NCBI GenBank assembly: GCA_002179805.1
Contig: NAVB01000179.1
Span: 1-64,000, forward strand
DNA: 64,000 bases
Direction: 5' to 3'
Source: Acanthamoeba lenticulata
Lineage: Eukaryota; Discosea; Longamoebia; Acanthamoebidae
Within the stretch, counting starts at the first letter, position 1. Each line of letters begins with the position of its first letter. Below are positions 51,512 to 61,779 of this stretch, piece after piece. The translations under genes were made by a program, and so were the position numbers. The notes under the pieces are model-generated. The model saw only the letters and a list, made by a program, of their open reading frames with translations. It did no database searches and had not been told where the DNA came from.

Positions 51512-52805
51512 TCAGAACTTGGGCTCTTTTTTAGTATCGGTGACCACGCCAACCCCCACACCCACGCCCCGGATGATGTTGGCCGCCACGGCCGTCGGCG
51601 CGTTGGTAGCCACGGGCTTGATCACCTCGCTTTCTTTCTGCACAACCACCGCGTTTTTCTTGAGCGCGCAAGAACGCCAGAGGCCGCACCACACACAGGC
51701 GAGGGAAGAGACGCACATGAAGATCGTTAACGGCGCCCTCCAGATGGAGGATCTTGGTCCGGTAGGTCTGCTTGAGCGCCTTGTGGACTGGCGGGGCCAA
51801 CAAGACACACTTGAGAATGAAAGTGGGGCTGAATGAAGAATAAGAACGCACCGGGGGACTTCCTGTCGGTCTTCTTGAGCATCGCAGCGATGCGGACAAG
51901 AATCTCTTCGCTCACTCGGCTCAACATCTCGTATCCTTCATAGCAGAGCCTGCCCACCTCCGTGTTAGGGCACATTCATCGGCGGGCAGCAACAAGGACC
52001 AAGAAGGCCACGATCGAGCATGATGGTGGATGGCGTTACCGCAATGGCTCCACGGTTTGTGTGGAGCCCGTGATGTTCCTGTCATCAGACGCAGCAGGAT
52101 GGTTGGGTGAGGGTACGTGTCGGCGGAGGAGCGATGAGGATGGTGAGCGCTCGTACGTGAACCAGTTTTGTCGGGTGGAAAGGGTGATGACCGACAGCGT
52201 CTCAAGGCACTTGTAGGCGGCCGTCACGCTTGCCCACCCGAGGTTGATCATCCGCAGCAGCCCCTGAGAGAAGAACCACTCCGGTCTGCTCCTCCAGCCG
52301 TCAGCTCCAGGCTGGGCCACCAGTGGGGAGAAGACGGTACGAGCCCGGTTTGTCCAGGAGGGCGGTCGGGTCGGCCTCGACTCGCGGTGGAGGCGCGACG
52401 GAAGGGATCGTTGTCAGAGCCCTGCAAGTTGGTGGAGGGAATGACAGGTGAGCCGAACGGAGGCGGCACACCAAGCAAGATGCCGTGCACGAACAGGTGG
52501 GTCAGGACGAAGCGGGAGAGCTTGATGAGCGAGTTCTGGACCGACTCAAACTGGGGCTGCAACTGGATGGCCAGCGTGGGTTGCTGGTGGCGGGATGGTT
52601 CGTGAGTGCAGCTGGTGTAGGCCAGCAAGGGGGGAGGGGTGCCGTACCTCCTCCATGATCCGTTGAGCAAACTGACCCGCTGTACCCCCAGAGGGGACCC
52701 ACCACAGCAAGGTAAGGCCGGCACTTAACAACATGCACCGTGCGTACCTTGCCGCAATGATTTATAGCAGTAGTTGACGACATCTTGCGCCGCCTCGAAG
52801 TCCAT
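51512..52805 (-). CDS. Unassigned multi-exon helical protein
   Basis: Exon chain on the minus strand: MDFEAAQDVVNYCYKSLRQ, then AGQFAQRIMEE, LQPQFESVQNSLIKLSRFVL with THL, GADGWRSRPEWFFSQGLLRM with INLGWASVTAAYKCLETLSV and ITLS, then VGRLCYEGYEMLSRVSEEIL with VRIAAMLKKTDRKSP. The last part near 51512-51800 reads either APLTIFMCVSSLACVWCGLW with a polar tail, or ALKQTYRTKILHLEGAVNDL in another frame. GT-AG joins keep the frame for the first two introns. Mostly amphipathic helices; a membrane segment near the C-terminus is possible. No family recognised. Confidence 0.45.
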
Positions 52806-52965
52806 CTTGGTGGGCAAAGTTAGTTTTACTTGTAACTTTCGAATGCATTCCAGAAATTTTTGGAGATAATGCCGAAACAAGAGCGAACTCTTTTCGGGTG
52901 AACTCCACCACGGCCTCCCGGCTTCTTGTTTCCGTCTTACTTGAGCCTACACTCTCACTACCACA

Positions 52966-54446
52966 ATGCTCTCAGCTCTCGCAAAGAAAAAGAACGCCAA
53001 GGGCGACAAGAAGCAAAAGAAGAAGAGCAAGGAGAAGCACCCAGCGGAAGAGGCCGCCCCCGACGCGCCAGTCTACTCGACGAAAGCGCAACGCACTTTG
53101 CTGGTCATCGACTCTGACGCACGGAACTGGACGCCTCTATTCGCTCCTATCCAGGGTCCGCTCTCTTCTTCTCTTTGTTTGTTTATTAATTAATTTATTC
53201 CTCACGCACTTTGGCCAACTCGCGTACCCGTCTCTTGCATATTGATCATGATGACTTCGCAGGGCTCAAGGTGGAGCAGTGCGAATGGAAGGACATGATC
53301 GTGCAGGCTGAGAGCAACGGGCAAGTTCTCGTCACCTTCATGACCGCCTCCAAGGTTCCTCCCCTGCCTCAATGATCCTGACGCCAGCAAGCTGACGTTT
53401 GTGTTGCGCTCGTGCTGTCCAGGAGACCAAAGTGTGCCAGCCCGGTGCGCCCTCCTGAGCTCCTCCGCTCGATTGGCCTCTCTAACCATTCCATTGATGA
53501 TGCCCCACAGACTTTGTGTTGGTTCGTCAGCTGGTGCGCGGTCTGTGCGAGGACGAGCTCTACATCAACGCCCTTTACGGCCTTTTGTTTGCCGGGTACT
53601 GACGGAGGACCTCAGCCCACTTGGGCCTGCTGGGCATGACTTCTCCTACTCACGCGTCATCCCACCGATCGGCTCACAGGATTCCCGCCGTCAACTCGAT
53701 CTCCAGCGTTCATCAATGCCTGGAGCGAGCCGCCGTCTACGCTGCCCTGCGAGGCGTACAGAAGACTCTCGTGCGAACCCTTCTCGCTTTGGAAGAGTGC
53801 GTTGTTGGGAAGGCGCCAAACTCACAAGTTGGTGGGCCACAGGGCAAGGACAAGTTTCCGTTGATCCCCATGAGCTACTACTCGCACGCAAGAGGTGCGC
53901 CTCTCCCCTTTCTTCTCTCGCCGTTCCCTCGTCCAGGGAAAGCTGGGGCGGGACAGTGTCTTCTTCTGCGCCGCTCAGCTTTTCTCTCCTCCCTGACCCA
54001 TCTCGCAGCGATGCGCTTCACGCCCGACTTTCCACTGGTGGCCAAGATCGGGTCGGCCGAGGCTGGCTATGGCAAGATGCGCTTCCAGACCGCCGACGAC
54101 TTTGGTGACTTTCGCGGGTACGTGCCCGGGCTCGTCGCCGTTCGCTCTGGCCAACATCATATTTAATAAATATATTAATGATTGCGCAGGGTGGTGGCGC
54201 TGCACAAGGACTACGTGACGTTGGAGCGGCTGATCGAGGACCGCGAGTACGACCTGCGCGTGCAAAAGGTCGGGCCCCACCTGCGCGCCTACAAGCGCCT
54301 CAACTCCAACTGGAAGGGCAACGTCGGGACCTGCATCCTCGAAGAGGTCGAAGTCACCGACCTCTACCGCGAGTGGGCCGAAGCCTGCGGCCAGCTCTTC
54401 GGCGGCCTCGACATCCTCACCGTCGTGCGTTCACTGTTTTGCCATT

Positions 54447-54477
<31 letters not shown>

Positions 54478-54684
54478 TTATTTAAAATATTAATTTGAAA
54501 TATTAATATTAAAATGAATTTCTTAACATATCAGGACGCGATCCACACGAAGGACGGCAAGGACTACATCCTCGAGATCAACGACACGGCAAGCGGTTTT
54601 GCGCCAGCCAACCTGGAGCAGGACATGCTACACGTGCGGGATCTCGTCCTCGAGCGCATGCACGAGGCCTATCCCGACGATTGA
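52966..54684 (+). CDS. Synapsin-like ATP-grasp protein
   Basis: A Lys-rich N-terminus (AKKKNAKGDKKQKKKSKEKH) leads to a domain that follows animal synapsin domain C step by step: AQRTLLVIDSDARNWTPLFA, GLKVEQCEWKDMIVQAESNG, DFVLVRQLVRGLCEDELYIN with ALYGLLFAGIPAVNSISSVH, GKDKFPLIPMSYYSHAR, MRFTPDFPLVAKIGSAEAGY with GKMRFQTADDFGDFR, VVALHKDYVTLERLIEDREY with DLRVQKVGPHLRAYKR, NSNWKGNVGTCILEEVEVTD, and WAEACGQLFGGLDILTVDAI with HTKDGKDYILEINDTASGF. The ATP-binding Lys (VAKIG) and the E-x-N metal pair (LEIND) are present. The proline-rich and phosphorylation regions of animal synapsins are missing. About seven introns keep the frame. Role unknown; perhaps ATP-dependent ligation or vesicle binding. 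Confidence 0.88.
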
Positions 54685-54757
54685 TGCTCACCTGGTTGTG
54701 TAGTTTATTTTATTTATTGAATCTATTTACACGGCTTGGGCCCTCTACGCGTTTGTG

Positions 54758-55596
54758 TCACATGTTGTTGTAGAGGTCATGACCGTCGGCGTCTCCCAAC
54801 ACGCCTGCGCGCACCAACGTCGCTGGTAAGTCGACCATCATGACAAAAAGAAGAGAGAAGAGCACCTTTGACGATGAGAATCCAGTCGGTGAGCCACCAG
54901 GCGAGGGCGCCCAGGGCGAGGCAGAACGAGGCGCAGTTCCCCACCGACCAGCACAGGTAGGCCCGCGTGGGGAGGGTGTAGTCCTCGAACTCGACCGTGC
55001 TCGTGCCGTCGTCACCAATGGCCACGTACCGTTCCCTACGCCGCCGAGTGTACAGCCCGTCGTCAACAACAGGCTGACTGCGAATGAAGAGGGTCGCGTA
55101 CCGTCTGTTGAGCCACACGAAGCACCAGCTGGCCACGCAGGCTGGCAGGCATGCGAACAGATTGAACAGCAGCTTCATCACGCCCAGCTGCCAAAGTACG
55201 AATGTGAGCACCAAGGCGGTTGTTGCAAGACGAGAGGGTGGCAGCAAGGCGTACGCCCAAGTAGCCCAGGTAGAAGCGATCAGCGCCCAAACCGCCCAGA
55301 AGGATAGAGAGCAGGAACGCGGTCAGCTTGTTGCGGCGCTTGTGCTCGCAGTGCGCTCCCGCGTAGCGTTCGTGGCACCAGCAGACGCCCTGAAGCTCGG
55401 CTGCCGGCTGGTCCGTGGCCTGTTCCTGGCCCTCTTCTTCGGGAAGAGGCACGCAGTCGCCGTTGTTGTGGCAGTCATTGTCTGTTGTGCATCGACCGCC
55501 TCTGCGGTCTCCTACGCTAGTTGTCTCGCCCGAGGCCAGGGCAAGGAACAAGAGCAGCAAGGCGACGGTCAGCAGAATCGCAAAGAAGCACTTCAT
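54758..55596 (-). CDS. TM2-domain membrane protein with EGF-like Cys module
   Basis: Signal peptide (MKCFFAILLTVALLLLFLAL), then a Cys-rich EGF-like module: RCTTDNDCHNNGDCVPL and GVCWCHERYAGAHCEHKRRN. The TM2 domain follows with KLTAFLLSILLGGLGADRFY and LGYLG, an intron, and LGVMKLLFNLFACLPACVAS. TM2 proteins have two spans joined by a DRF-like motif, seen here as ADRFYLGY. A third hydrophobic region LCWSVGNCASFCLALGALAW lies near the C-terminus, after a basic stretch TRRRRERYVAIGDD. Probably an endomembrane or plasma-membrane protein; function unknown. Starts just upstream of the gap before the mitochondrial carrier. Confidence 0.85.
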
Positions 55597-55910
55597 TTCT
55601 GTCGGATAGGTCAGTCGTGTGAACACAAGACCAGCTTACTCAGCCTCGAGCGTGTCGGCCGTGTCCCACCAACAGTTGAAGGGCCATCACGCCGGGCTTC
55701 AAACAGAACGAAAAGCCATCGCCAACCAGTCTGCATCCAGCGAGCCCGTCTTACGGGTCTCTGGCCTGCTCCCGACAGCAACCGCCAGCCAATCACTCCA
55801 AGCCCGAACGCTTTGGCCAATGAACGTGGTGGCCTTCTCCCGTGTGTGTGTGTTTGTGTGGATGCTCTCTATACAACAACGCCTTGTCGGCGTGACGCGC
55901 GCGTGGGGGT

Positions 55911-57402
55911 TCATGAAGATAACTCCCGCAAGGCAACGCCCTTGAGCTGCTCGTAACAGCACCAGAACACGACCAACCAGGGCCCGCTTCGCATGAAGGT
56001 CGGCAGCGTGCCTGGCACACACGTTCAACACCAACCGCGTGAGCTCATGCATTGCGTTCCCGCCCAGCAAAGCGCTCTTGAGAGAGAGAGAGAGGGAGAG
56101 ATAGATACCCTTCCACAGGGCCAGCACGCCCTCGCGCCGAGTGGTCTTGAGGAGGCAGTCGAACGAGTTGGCGTAGAGTGTGCCCACCATGCGGTCGCCC
56201 ACTCGCTCGAGCGGCTGGTGCATGATCCGCGACTTGATGACGTCGATAGGCTGCGAGCCCAGGGACGACACCACTGCGCACATGTGCAGAATGGGCCCAG
56301 ACCACAAGAACAACGACAACAACAACAACATCAGCACCCTTCATGTGATGCTGAGCGTAGAAGAAGACGTAAGGGTTCGAGATACGCACGGCCGCTGAAG
56401 AAGCTGGCCATGAAGTGCGTCGCCGGTCCGTCTCGCCGGCCGCCTCGCGTGATCAAGAGGCGCTTGGCCAGGTCGTACGTCGGCAGCGTGAGGACGCCGA
56501 TCATCACCGCCCTGTCCACCAGCATTTGTCAAGAACAAAGCCCGTTTTAAGGCGGCTCGACGGGCAGGGCAGGGCAGGGCGGAGCGCACCGCTGGGCGGT
56601 GGGGATCCAGCCCTTGTAGAGGCCGAGGAGGCCCTCCTCGCGCACGATGGTGACCAAAGCCGTCGAGAACGACCGGTAGGCCCGTTGCGCGCCCTCGTGC
56701 TGCCTTAGCCCGACCGCCACGCCCTCGCCCTGCATCCTGCCGTCGAGGATGATGATGATGATCTTGACGATGACGATGATTGAAGATGAAGGAGACTCGT
56801 CGTACCGCACTTTGATGAGGTCCGTGGGACTAGCCACGGCGGCGGAGAGGCCGCCGGCCGCCGCGCCGGCGAGCACCGAGAGGGCGGGCGAGGTCGGTTT
56901 GTGGGCGCCGCCCGCGAAGCGGGCCTTGAAGGCCTCGTAGAGCGTGATCTTGAGCGTGCCGTAGACGGCCTGGCGCAGGAGGGCCGCTTCCATCCCGGCA
57001 AAGACCATGCGCAGGCCGCCTCGACGCACTCCCTCGCGGAGAGCTTCTCGTGTGCCCAGCCAGTGGCCCCTTGATGAAGAAAGGGGGAAGAGCAAGAATA
57101 AGGGGAGCCTGCTTCATGAAGATGAGGAAGGTGGCGGCTGCGTTTGTACCCGGCGTTGTAGTGCAGTTGTTGTCTTGTCTTGGTCCAGTCTGCGAGGCAC
57201 ACAGGGTAAGGTATGCAAGCAGGGGAAGTGCATGCTGGAGGAAGAGGGGGGGGAGCAGCACCCAAGGGGTAGGTAACGGCTTCGGCTGAGCACGAGGCCA
57301 CGCCCCTATGAGCGCGATATTGAACCACGAGAGGGGTCGCAGGGGCGGCGCAGTGGGCCGGTGCTGGCTGGACGTCGACGCAGGCGCCTGCTGTTTCATC
57401 AT
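55911..57402 (-). CDS. Mitochondrial carrier (UCP/SLC25-like), apparent frameshift
   Basis: Inner-membrane transporter of the mitochondrial carrier family. All three carrier signatures are present: VTYPLDWTKTRQQ, VASPTDLIKVR and LGSQPIDVIKSR, each followed by the second-helix motif, as in LALWKGTLPTFMRSGPWLVV with FWCCYEQLKGVALRE. Paired helices include AALLRQAVYGTLKITLYEAF and AVMIGVLTLPTYDLAKRLLI. Layout resembles uncoupling-protein and SLC25A27/30-type carriers, but the substrate cannot be read off. In exon 1, RPLSWFNIALIG and GVASCSAEAVTYPL lie in frames one base apart, meeting at a CCCC run (57303-57306); with one more base they form the normal carrier helix 1. Start at the Met pair at 57397-57402. 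About six introns. Confidence 0.85.
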
Positions 57403-57766
57403 GAATGCCCTCCCCTCCTTTCTCAATGCTCTCACCACTTCTCCCCTACTTCGTCCGTTGTTCCTCGAAAGAAGCCGAACCTGGTGGGTTGTGCACAGCC
57501 TTTGTTGCGCGCCAGCTTGCTCGTGCCGTAAAGCCCACAGAAAGACGTCAAACGGCCCAACCAAAAGACTTGGGCTTTCAGGACAGAGACGCGCGCCAAC
57601 AAACGCAAACGACAGTTGACAACGCCAACTGCAACGCAAAGCAAGTAGGACAAAAGGGGCCGAGACTCAGCACCGCTTTAGACGGCAGGCCCGTCCTGAC
57701 CGCAAAGATCCATCAACGGCACTGACCACATGGCTACAGTGATTTGTAGCCAATTGAATTGCCATT
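57403..57766. other. Intergenic, nothing recognised
   Basis: 364 bp between the carrier start and the inverted repeat with the first U6 gene. Contains the carrier promoter region; no other element is supported. Confidence 0.4.
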
Positions 57767-57855
57767 GCGAGGTTGCACAAATGTAAAAAGGCGATGGGAT
57801 GCAAAAAAAAGTTGGGTATCTTCTCGATTTTGCGTGTCATCCTTGCGCAGGGGCC

Positions 57856-57887
<32 letters not shown>

Positions 57888-57916
57888 ACAGATGGAGCCT
57901 CCCTTTCGGGAGGTCC
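57767..57916 (-). repeat. 150-bp inverted repeat, left arm
   Basis: Perfect or near-perfect inverted copy of 58699-58848. Covers the U6 gene (57811-57916), its eight-base T-run and 36 bp of downstream sequence that reads GCATCCCATCGCC on the minus strand. Similarity ends sharply on both sides. Confidence 0.85.
57811..57916 (-). ncRNA. U6 spliceosomal snRNA, copy 1
   Basis: Catalytic snRNA of the spliceosome, Pol III transcript. Reads 5' stem-loop CCTCCCGAAAGGGAGG, then AAAATTGGAACGATACAGAG, AAGATTAGCATGGCCCCTGC and GCAAGGATGACACGC, the U6 core including the ACAGAGA box and the AGC catalytic triad. Ends in an eight-T run (57803-57810 on this strand), a Pol III terminator. The 106-nt length is right for U6. 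Its sequence is the same as copy 2. Confidence 0.96.
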
Positions 57917-57936
57917 ATCAAACGCTTCGATCAGCC

Positions 57937-57946
57937 ACCCTTTTGT
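57937..57946 (-). promoter_or_regulatory. U6 upstream element at -30
   Basis: ACAAAAGGGT begins exactly 30 nt before the first G of U6 copy 1 and is followed by GGCTGA. Copy 2 has ACAAAGGGGC then GGATGA at the same distance, though the rest of the upstream sequence differs. Likely a TATA-like Pol III promoter element; inferred from spacing and similarity only. Confidence 0.5.
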
Positions 57947-58072
57947 TGTCCATCTTTCTGCATCCTCCAGCCCTTGTGGGACCGACAGCCAACCAAGTCG
58001 CTTTTCCTTCAAGAATGTAATTGTCAAAACAAGCAAAAGAAATGATATTTTTCTCCGATTTTTTAAACTGTG

Positions 58073-58218
58073 GCCATTCCGGCCCTGGTGGCCATCGGTC
58101 TGCTCTTCTTCCGTGCCTACATGCTCGCCTACGGCTTTTACGTGGGTCTCCTGCTTGGCATGCTCATTGAGGCCGGCCTCGACAACGTCTTCGATACCCA
58201 GGACGAGCATGCTTGTAC
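58073..58218 (+). pseudogene. Orphan membrane-protein exon
   Basis: Isolated frame reading VAIPALVAIGLLFFRAYMLA, YGFYVGLLLGMLIEAGLDNV and FDTQDEHACT then stop. Strong hydrophobic character and clear third-position GC bias suggest the last coding exon of a membrane-protein gene, but no upstream exon is present: the left side is AT-rich with no matching frame. It lies between U6 copy 1 and the 5S gene. Perhaps a fragment copied in from elsewhere; parent family not recognised. Confidence 0.4.
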
Positions 58219-58418
58219 GTAGTTTTCTGCTTTCGCTTCTCTCGCCGCCGTACGGCGCGCTTGAGCTCCGCCTTCCAGTCGCCCGTAGCACGACGCTTGC
58301 CGCTCTACTCTGGACTGGTGTACCGTTTTACATTTTGCTCTTTGTGCTCTGAAGAGACATTCACCGGAGGCAGGCGTAAAGAAGCACATATTGCAAGCAG
58401 CAAAAGGAGGATAGAAAA

Positions 58419-58537
58419 AGGATACGACACGGTGGATTCCCGGGTGGTCGCCCACCCCAGTACTAACACCGCCTGGCGCAGCTTAACTTCGCTGTTCGGA
58501 TGGGAAGCGGTGCTTTCTGCGCAGTATGGCCGTATCC
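58419..58537 (-). rRNA. 5S ribosomal RNA
   Basis: 119-nt 5S rRNA, transcribed by Pol III. On the minus strand it begins GGATACGGCCATACTGCGCA, continues AAGCACCGCTTCCCATCCGA with ACAGCGAAGTTAAGC (internal control region) and GGTGGGCGACCACCCGGGAA, and ends CGTGTCGTATCC, pairing with its 5' end. A T-run (TTTTT) follows as terminator. Matches the Acanthamoeba 5S sequence as I remember it, which supports the organism assignment. Confidence 0.95.
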
Positions 58538-58668
58538 ATCAGAAGGCACCACTAAAGCCTGAATCAACTGTTTGGGAAAGGAAAAAAGAAATCGTAGAAA
58601 AAAGAAAGCGAAGGTCTGGAGATACTTCTTCAGTCCCACAAACGCACAGAAGACCGACGAAGAAGGGT

Positions 58669-58678
58669 ACAAAGGGGC
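58669..58678 (+). promoter_or_regulatory. U6 upstream element at -30, copy 2
   Basis: ACAAAGGGGC begins exactly 30 nt before the first G of U6 copy 2, followed by GGATGA. It pairs with the same-spaced element before copy 1. Confidence 0.5.
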
Positions 58679-58698
58679 GGATGAAGGTTACGCATGGT

Positions 58699-58727
58699 GG
58701 ACCTCCCGAAAGGGAGGCTCCATCTGT

Positions 58728-58759
<32 letters not shown>

Positions 58760-58804
58760 GGCCCCTGCGCAAGGATGACACGCAAAATCGAGAAGATACC
58801 CAAC
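58699..58804 (+). ncRNA. U6 spliceosomal snRNA, copy 2
   Basis: Same 106-nt sequence as copy 1 on the opposite strand: stem-loop CCTCCCGAAAGGGAGG, ACAGAGA box in GATACAGAGAAGATTAGCAT, then GGCCCCTGCGCAAGGATGAC. Followed at once by eight T residues as Pol III terminator. The two U6 genes point away from the 5S gene that lies between them. Confidence 0.96.
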
Positions 58805-58848
58805 TTTTTTTTGCATCCCATCGCCTTTTTACATTTGTGCAACCTCGC
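58699..58848 (+). repeat. 150-bp inverted repeat, right arm
   Basis: Inverted partner of 57767-57916, holding U6 copy 2, its T-run (58805-58812) and the same 36 bp of downstream flank. About 780 bp separate the arms. Confidence 0.85.
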
Positions 58849-59095
58849 CTCTTGGCCTGGTCTTCTCCTCCCCCCTCTTGGATTCCCTTGTACGGCCACT
58901 ACAGAGCCTACTCGTGGAGAAATGCACTTGTCCTGTACATCCAGTGCTCAGATTGCGCAATGAAACCTCCTTACGTTACATCAACAAAACGCTGGGTTTA
59001 TGTCTGGCTTTTGTGTTTTGGCGCGCGAAGGTGTCGACGCAGACGTGACGCGGCGGGGGTTGTGTTGAAATAGCTATTCGTGGAGACCTCTCCTC

Positions 59096-60520
59096 TCACT
59101 GCTTCTTCTTGGACTTGCTGGGCGTCTCGTGCTGCCGGGTCGGCTTCGCAGACTGGTCCGCCGTGGTGTCGTTGTTGCTACTAGCGGCGGCGGCGGCTGC
59201 TGCTTCCTTCTCCCGGATATCGTCGAGCGCCTGCAGGTTGCTGGACGTAATCGATCGCCACATGATCTTCACGATGATCGCGAACCACCAGATCTGCTCG
59301 CAGGCATCACGCATAGCAATGATGAAGACGACGATGGTGAGCCAAAGAACAAGATATGAAGAAGGCCTTACAAAGAAGTAAGAGAAGAAGCATAAAGGAG
59401 CGTGGTACGTTGAGGCCGAGGAGCACGAGAAGAAGCAAGTTGAAGGGTGCCCAGCCGTCACTGTTATCCCAACCAGAGGCACTTATGGTGTCGATGGCCG
59501 TCGTTCGCATCAACACAAACGGGAAGTACACCAGACGGAAGGAGAACCTGAATGTAAGTAACGCCCAGTTAGCGTACGACGTCAACGCGCTCATGATTTT
59601 AACACATATAGAAACAAAAGCTGAGCGGAGGAGGTGGAGAGTTGACTTACCATGTGATAGGAATCATGCCAAAACCGATGTAGTAGACAGCCACAGGGTA
59701 ATCGACCTTGCCACCGCTCTTAACGACCTTGAGGATCATGGCCGCGTAGAGGAAGATGTCGCAGACGTCCATACTGAACATGACGAGCATGCCAATCCGG
59801 AAGTAGCCCATGGAGTAGGCAAAGTACTGGAGGGTCAAAGTAACGACGTGATGCACTATCATGATCGTGAAGTCGCTCTTCTTCGTGTCCAGGAAGAAGT
59901 GGGTGAACACGCCGTGCAGGTACCATCCGATCTGCAGCGAGTAGAATAAGTCGATCTCGGGCCTGCAGGAGTGGGCCGTGAGCAACCAACTCAGGACCAG
60001 CAGCCAAAAGAGCACAATATGCAGCTACAGTAATCTCGAAGCACACGTACTCAGAAGCTTGTCGTGGGAAGTTGTCCATGAAAGCGAGCAGAGGGTGCCA
60101 AAACCAATCCTGCTTGAAGAGATAGGTGGCGCTGTAGGTCCAAGACCATGTGTAGAAGCCCACCTGCATGATGGCTTCCTCGAGCTTTGTGTAGTGGGAT
60201 GCTTTGAGGTTGAGGGGCTTGCCAAGGGGCTGTGCATGTTGCCGAAGAGGAGAGAAAAAAAAAATAACAATAAATGATGAGATTCGAGAGAATGAATGCC
60301 ATCTGCAGAACGATCGGTCAGAATTGCACAATGAGCGCACCTTAACAACGAAGCGAGCAACTGCAAGTCGCAGCAGCGTGAACAAGACCGCAAATCCAAA
60401 CATGCGCACGTAAAACGTCGAATCGGCCAACCACGATTCGCGATGAATGAGGGGGTAGAAGCCGTGCGGAACAACCCGTCCGGCCATGATCTCTACCGGG
60501 TACGCGTACAACGAAGCCAT
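59096..60520 (-). CDS. Ceramide synthase (Lag1/TLC family)
   Basis: ER enzyme joining a sphingoid base to a fatty acyl-CoA. Multi-span protein: TFYVRMFGFAVLFTLLRLAV, the segment KLEEAIMQVGFYTWSWTYSA with TYLFKQDWFWHPL, then the Lag1 motif DLFYSLQIGWYLHGVFTHFF, TKKSDFTIMIVHHVVTLTLQ (paired catalytic His) and MGYFRIGMLVMFSMDVCDIF with LYAAMILKVV. Later spans include FSFRLVYFPFVLMRTT and WWFAIIVKIMWRSI. The C-terminus is a long basic/Gln-Ser-rich tail ending SKSKKKQ, ER-retrieval-like. No homeodomain, as expected outside animals. Introns near 60226-60340, 59961-60045, 59550-59650, 59403-59410 and 59310-59380. Confidence 0.92.
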
Positions 60521-60802
60521 GCTGCTGGGCGCCGAGGGCCAGAACAGATCTTCAGTGTAGAGGAGTTGGAGAGATGCGATCGAGCGTGCGAAATGCAGCT
60601 GAGACAGAGGCTAGCGCTCACGTGATGGTGGGCGCACACAACGCGCCAGAAGGCATTTCTGGCTCGGAGTTGCGTTCATGTCGACAGTAAAACACACGGT
60701 GGAATCATTTCTCCCACAACCCCGCGAGCCTGCGTTACGCAGTTATTATTTAATAATAAATTAAAACGGAAGTCCAGCAAGGCAGCGGTCTAGCCCAAAA
60801 GC

Positions 60803-61668
60803 TTAGGCCAGCAAGAGAGTGGCCGCATTGGGCGTGGTCGGGAGAGCGTGCAGCCGAGAGGCAGCGGTCAGGGCGAGAGCCGACATGATGGGGATGAGGA
60901 AGTTGTCGTCGGTGGGGAAAGGTCGCGGACGGTGAGCAGGCGTGAGGAGCTCGGTGAGGCCAGGCACGACAACGCCGATGACCGTCACGACCAGGCGCTC
61001 GTCGAACGTGGGCGCCACGTAGAGCAGGTCCAGACCGTACCAGGTCATCAGACCACACACCAAACCGCCCGCGATGGCACCGAGCACCGACTTGCCGTTG
61101 CGCAAACTCCACGGACCACGGCCACTCAAGATTCTACTCAGCGACGATAGCATAGTGAGTGAGCATCGCGCTCGTGCTTCATCATCACCAGAATAATGCA
61201 TTAAAATGAGCGGGGCAGTACGAACCCAACGGCCGAGGCCACAGGGTCACCGCAGCTGAGGTAGGCCAGCGAGAGAACGGCGATGGGCTTCGGGAAGAGC
61301 AACACGACGATGAAAGCGCCCATGAAGAAGTAAAAGGAGCCAGAGAGGCCGCTAGCCTCGTGACTGCGCAGCAGTGGGCCCATTACTTGCAATCCGATTT
61401 TGTTGAGTGCCGCACTGCGCTGCCGAGCGATTTCAAAGATGGCGAAGAGAGAGAAGAGGACACCAAGGCCGATCACTCCTTCGGTCCATCCAAGCCAACC
61501 GCCATAGCCCACAGCCAGGCCGAGGCCACCCACCACATGCCACAGCTTGCGCAGAATGTGGAAGTCGGTGGTTGCGGCCAGCGCAATCGTATCGCGTGCC
61601 TTCTTTTTTGCACTCTTGGCTGCCTCCCCTGTACTCGTGCTGGCCTGGCCTCTTCCTCTAGCCTTCAT
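60803..61668 (-). CDS. CTP-dependent lipid kinase-like membrane protein (DGK1/dolichol kinase type)
   Basis: Polytopic ER protein. The first exon has a basic start (MKARGRGQASTSTGEAAKSA), then TDFHILRKLWHVVGGLGLAV, where the RK-x(2)-H-x(2)-G pattern marks the CTP-using phytol/dolichol/diacylglycerol kinase group, followed by LGVLFSLFAIFEIARQR and GSFYFFMGAFIVVLLFPKPI. The nucleotide-binding region reads LAYLSCGDPVASAVGF, an intron, then GPWSLRNGKSVLGAIAGGLV (NGKS-x-x-G). The end is FPTDDNFLIPIMSALALTAA and NAATLLLA. The DNFLIP segment is typical of DGK1/VTE5-like members. Diacylglycerol, dolichol or another isoprenoid alcohol as substrate is not decided. Confidence 0.8.
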
Positions 61669-61779
61669 CTTGTGGCACTAAAAATGTTTTTCAGAGAGAG
61701 AAAAAATAAATAAATAGTTTCCATTTTTAAAATAAGAATAAACAACAGAAAACATGACCGACGTGACGTCCACGTTGGG

